Source: a virus. Taken from it: DNA of 35,583 bases. The notes beneath the pieces were generated by a model that was not told where the DNA came from, did no database searches, and worked only from the letters and a program-made list of their open reading frames with translations. A program made the translations under genes and the position numbers. The stretch is from IMG/VR virus record IMGVR_UViG_3300042865_000086, positions 1 to 35,583 of that record; one strand, given 5' to 3'. Positions 32,836 to 35,583 of the stretch are shown here, piece by piece (the stretch's first letter is position 1; every line of letters begins with the position of its first letter).

Positions 32836-33920
32836 GATTCCTTTTACCAGACCCGCTAGGCAACAATAGACATCCACAGATGTTTCACTCCAGCGGATTT
32901 GCTATTGCTGCTGGTGTTGTTGCGGTAGGAGCGGCGGCTGGATCAGCGGCTATCTCCATGTCAGCAGCAGATAGAGCAAAGAAAGCTCAAGGAGCAGCAG
33001 CTAAATCGTTCAAAAAACAACAGAGTAAAGCTACTAAAGGACTCGTTAAAGGACAGCGAGAAGTCCAAGGAATGATTAGTGAAGTTAAGGCTCCAGAGTA
33101 TAACTTGGGAGCGATGATCGGCGATGCTGGTCAGATTTCTAATTACTATCGTCAGCAACTTGAAACATTCCAGCCCGGAGCGGCACAGCAACGCCAACAA
33201 GCGCAAGGCCAAATCGGGCAAGCGATGGATGTTATTTCCAGTTACCTTCGTGGAGATATTCCCCAAGATGTCAAAGACCAGATCACACGGAATGTTGCCG
33301 AGAGTGCAGGAGCGGGATTCAACCCAGCAACAGCGGGAAGAACTGGTGGATTCCAAGCAGCACAAGGTCAGATGGCAAGAAACCTTGGACTGACTTCACT
33401 TGATATTCAAGGCCGAGGACTCGCCGCAATGCCATCCGTTCAAGGAACCGCAATGAATTGGCAGCAATTAGCAAAAGCATTTACAGCAGACCCGCTTGAT
33501 GTAGGTAGGGTTCAACTTGGATTTCAATCAGCGGCGGCAGAAGTCGGATTGCAGAAAGCTAAGCTGACATCTGATATGTTCTCTAACATCTACAATGCTC
33601 AGTCTGGTCTTGCTACGCAAATCTACGGAGCGAATAAAGAAAACATCGCCGCAAGTTACGCCGCCCAGCAAGCAGTCGGCCAAGGTGTCTCTGACATTGG
33701 TAAGGCTACCTCTGGTGCTTTGTTTACTGGGGCGCAGATTAACGCAGCCAATCAAGGGATGAATATAGGAGGCAACCCTTATGGTGGTGGTGGCGGTGGT
33801 TTTGCAGGAGGATTTAATTACGAGCAAGCGTATGGCCCTGCAACTTATGGTGGAGCGACGCCGGGATTTGGAAACTTTGACTACGGAACGCCAACAAAGA
33901 ACAACCCTACAGGATCATAA
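32832..33920 (+). CDS. Internal virion protein, Ala/Gln-rich
   Basis: 362 residues. Near the start is a hydrophobic Ala/Gly/Val segment (AIAAGVVAVGAAAGSAAISM) that could span a membrane. A long Gln/Ala/Lys-rich helical body follows, with a Gly-rich C-terminal end. This pattern fits small internal core or ejection proteins (T7 gp14-like role) that form the DNA delivery channel. ATGA overlap upstream; alternative start at Met17. Confidence 0.65.
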   Translation: MRFLLPDPLGNNRHPQMFHSSGFAIAAGVVAVGAAAGSAAISMSAADRAKKAQGAAAKSFKKQQSKATKGLVKGQREVQGMISEVKAPEYNLGAMIGDAGQISNYYRQQLETFQPGAAQQRQQAQGQIGQAMDVISSYLRGDIPQDVKDQITRNVAESAGAGFNPATAGRTGGFQAAQGQMARNLGLTSLDIQGRGLAAMPSVQGTAMNWQQLAKAFTADPLDVGRVQLGFQSAAAEVGLQKAKLTSDMFSNIYNAQSGLATQIYGANKENIAASYAAQQAVGQGVSDIGKATSGALFTGAQINAANQGMNIGGNPYGGGGGGFAGGFNYEQAYGPATYGGATPGFGNFDYGTPTKNNPTGS

Positions 33921-33923
33921 TTT

Positions 33924-35363
33924 ATGTCTATCGCAGAACTCATAATGACAGGAACGGAGCGAGCATCCAAATCAACGGATTGGGTGGCAGATTCTTTGGC
34001 TAAAATTGGAGACAATGTTAGCAAGGTATTAGTTGATCGTCAGCAACAGAAGCAAGCGCAAGAGATGCTACCCATGTTCCAGCAGAGTATGCAGGACGCT
34101 ATGACTTATGCTAACGAGGGCGATGCTGGATTGGCTTATTCTAAACTGATGCCATTCTTGGCTGATCCAGCGGTTGTGAATAATCCGTATATGAAGAATG
34201 TTATTCCTGCATTTGAAAAGGGGATACAATTTGCAGCGGAGAACTACGCGAGGAACATCCGAGCAGAAGCATATAGGGATCGCTATAGTGGTGGTGGTGG
34301 CGGTGACGACAGGAGTATTTTCACTCCAAGAGAAAGGGCAGCAGCAGCACTAGGAACATCTAATCCAAACGCACCAACGCCTACAATGACAGATTCTTCA
34401 GATGTTTATTTTGTTGACGGACAGCAAGACCAACCATCTGAGAATATAGATTTTGTCAACCCTTTAGGTGAAGGGCCAGTTGGGCCAGAAGGCCAGATGC
34501 CTACTAAAAATCAGCCAGCACAAGCTCCCGCGCCAAGTATGGAGCAACAATCCCAAGCTGTAAAAGCAATAGCTCAAACCGCACAAACGCCACAATTCAA
34601 AAAGGCATTACTAAACTCTGCAAATAATCCACCTTCAAAAGAGCAAGAGTTATCATTTGCTGAATTCGCTAAACAATATAATTCAATGCCAGAGCCAGAA
34701 CAGAATGCGTTCAGACAAGAATTGTCTGTTGTATTCCCATCTGATAAAAAGTTTAATGAAGTTAAACCACAGTTAGGTAAAAATTTCTATCCTCTAACAA
34801 AAGAACAACGAGATGCAGTTGGTGATAATATTACCGGATTGGTTCTTACTCCTGTAGAGGAAGTAAAATCTTTTACCGCTGGCGCAAAATCAGACTCGAT
34901 GACATTCGGAACCAACAAGGATGACATTGACAAATACCAACAGCAATTTATAGCGGCTTCAACTGAATTAAGCCAAGGTAAGCTAGGTAAGTTTTTGAAA
35001 CAAAATGGAGGGGCATTCAATATGACATATACAGAAACCCCCCAAGAACAAATTACTAATGAAGATGGTGATATAGTTAAAGTTCCAAGCAAGGCTATAT
35101 TGTATCAAAAGAATAGTGATCCGAATAAAGAAACAACTCCAGTAATAGAGCTTACTGATGGACAACTTGCTGCATTGAAAATCATTCAAACTTCTCCAAG
35201 CAAAATTCGGCAATTGAGGGCTGGAGATAGCGATTCTTCATTTGTTCGCATTGCACCAAGTGGCCCAACAAGAGAAGGAGCTAAAATGATTCCGCAAGCA
35301 GCGAAACCAGTAGATAGAAATTCTTTACTTGAACAAGCATCCGCTATATTGAATAGGCGATGA
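33924..35363 (+). CDS. Internal virion protein, helical and disordered
   Basis: 479 residues, with a helical start (MSIAELIMTGTERASKSTDW), a Gln-rich middle with Gly-Gly-Gly-Asp-Asp and Pro/Gln linkers, and a basic end. Probably a second internal/ejection protein. Starts in TAATTTATG context. Its stop overlaps the next start by ATGA. Confidence 0.65.
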   Translation: MSIAELIMTGTERASKSTDWVADSLAKIGDNVSKVLVDRQQQKQAQEMLPMFQQSMQDAMTYANEGDAGLAYSKLMPFLADPAVVNNPYMKNVIPAFEKGIQFAAENYARNIRAEAYRDRYSGGGGGDDRSIFTPRERAAAALGTSNPNAPTPTMTDSSDVYFVDGQQDQPSENIDFVNPLGEGPVGPEGQMPTKNQPAQAPAPSMEQQSQAVKAIAQTAQTPQFKKALLNSANNPPSKEQELSFAEFAKQYNSMPEPEQNAFRQELSVVFPSDKKFNEVKPQLGKNFYPLTKEQRDAVGDNITGLVLTPVEEVKSFTAGAKSDSMTFGTNKDDIDKYQQQFIAASTELSQGKLGKFLKQNGGAFNMTYTETPQEQITNEDGDIVKVPSKAILYQKNSDPNKETTPVIELTDGQLAALKIIQTSPSKIRQLRAGDSDSSFVRIAPSGPTREGAKMIPQAAKPVDRNSLLEQASAILNRR

Positions 35364-35583
35364 ATCTGTCTCTTGAAAAACTCAAAGAGGCGCGAGATGC
35401 TGGAATCCCAGATGATGTTATTTGGGAGGCAGCGGCTAGTGCTGAACCGAAGTTCAACGAACTAAAAAATAATAACATACCTCTTGATGTAGCATTTGAA
35501 GCATTTCAAGGATTTAAACCAGTAGGCACTTCTTTTACTGAAGAAATCTCACAGATACCAGCGGCACTAAAGCAATCCTTTGG
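35360..35583 (+). CDS. Internal virion protein, partial (3' end beyond window)
   Basis: Starts MNLSLEKLKEARDAGIPDDV in an ATGA overlap and runs open to the window end, 74 full codons. Helical, with two repeats of short helix plus proline (GIPDDVIWEAA, NIPLDVAFEAF). The first part looks like the start of a very large ejection protein, common as the last and largest gene in this block. Confidence 0.7.
   Translation, partial: MNLSLEKLKEARDAGIPDDVIWEAAASAEPKFNELKNNNIPLDVAFEAFQGFKPVGTSFTEEISQIPAALKQSF

Overview
The window is a contiguous part of a tailed double-stranded DNA bacteriophage, most likely a podovirus. It has a large terminase subunit, portal, scaffold, major capsid protein, tail nozzle and adaptor proteins, tailspikes, internal virion proteins and a lysis cassette. 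No tape-measure or sheath gene and no integrase is visible. The host cannot be named from the sequence. Almost no start codon has a Shine-Dalgarno sequence; starts follow A/T-rich leaders or sit in ATGA stop/start overlaps. This suggests a host with SD-independent initiation, such as Bacteroidetes, Verrucomicrobia or Cyanobacteria. Recognisable promoters are of sigma70 type (CTTGAC boxes).

Layout. (1) Positions 1-6936, minus strand: an early/replication operon transcribed right to left. It begins with an O-like initiator containing a candidate iteron origin, followed by a DnaB helicase. After these come a PDDEXK resolvase-like nuclease, small basic proteins, a NrdR-type zinc ribbon, a glycosyltransferase, a methyltransferase, a lipoprotein and a dCMP deaminase, nearly all joined by ATGA overlaps. 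(2) 6937-8520: a control region with a structured leader, a divergent promoter pair sharing overlapping -35 boxes, an XRE-type regulator, an HNH protein and small genes. (3) 8497-10350, minus: terminase large subunit, opposite in strand to the portal. (4) 10387-18489, plus: a small Cys-containing protein, an A-rich HNH endonuclease, portal, scaffold, a terminator, a long structured leader, major capsid and a probable decoration protein. (5) 18493-23391: two copies of a module made of a collagen-like/Gly-rich fibre and a small partner protein, flanking a four-gene lysis cassette. (6) 23482-28634: tailspikes, including a free-standing S74-type chaperone and a tailspike split by a frameshift. (7) 28634-35583: nozzle, adaptor, a cupin-like protein and internal virion proteins, running off the right end.

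The most unusual feature is a dispersed family of 13 near-identical 16-bp palindromes, consensus TTATCGKWWMCGATAA. They lie across all regions, in intergenic spaces, directly before start codons and inside genes. About 0.002 exact 12-base matches would be expected by chance in a window this long. The layout resembles the stoperator system of cluster A mycobacteriophages, but with a different, symmetric site. The XRE-type protein at 7578-7907 is the leading candidate for the binding protein. A second notable feature is an origin candidate: three GGGTTACCCCC iterons beside an A/T-rich tract, inside the initiator gene, as in lambda O.
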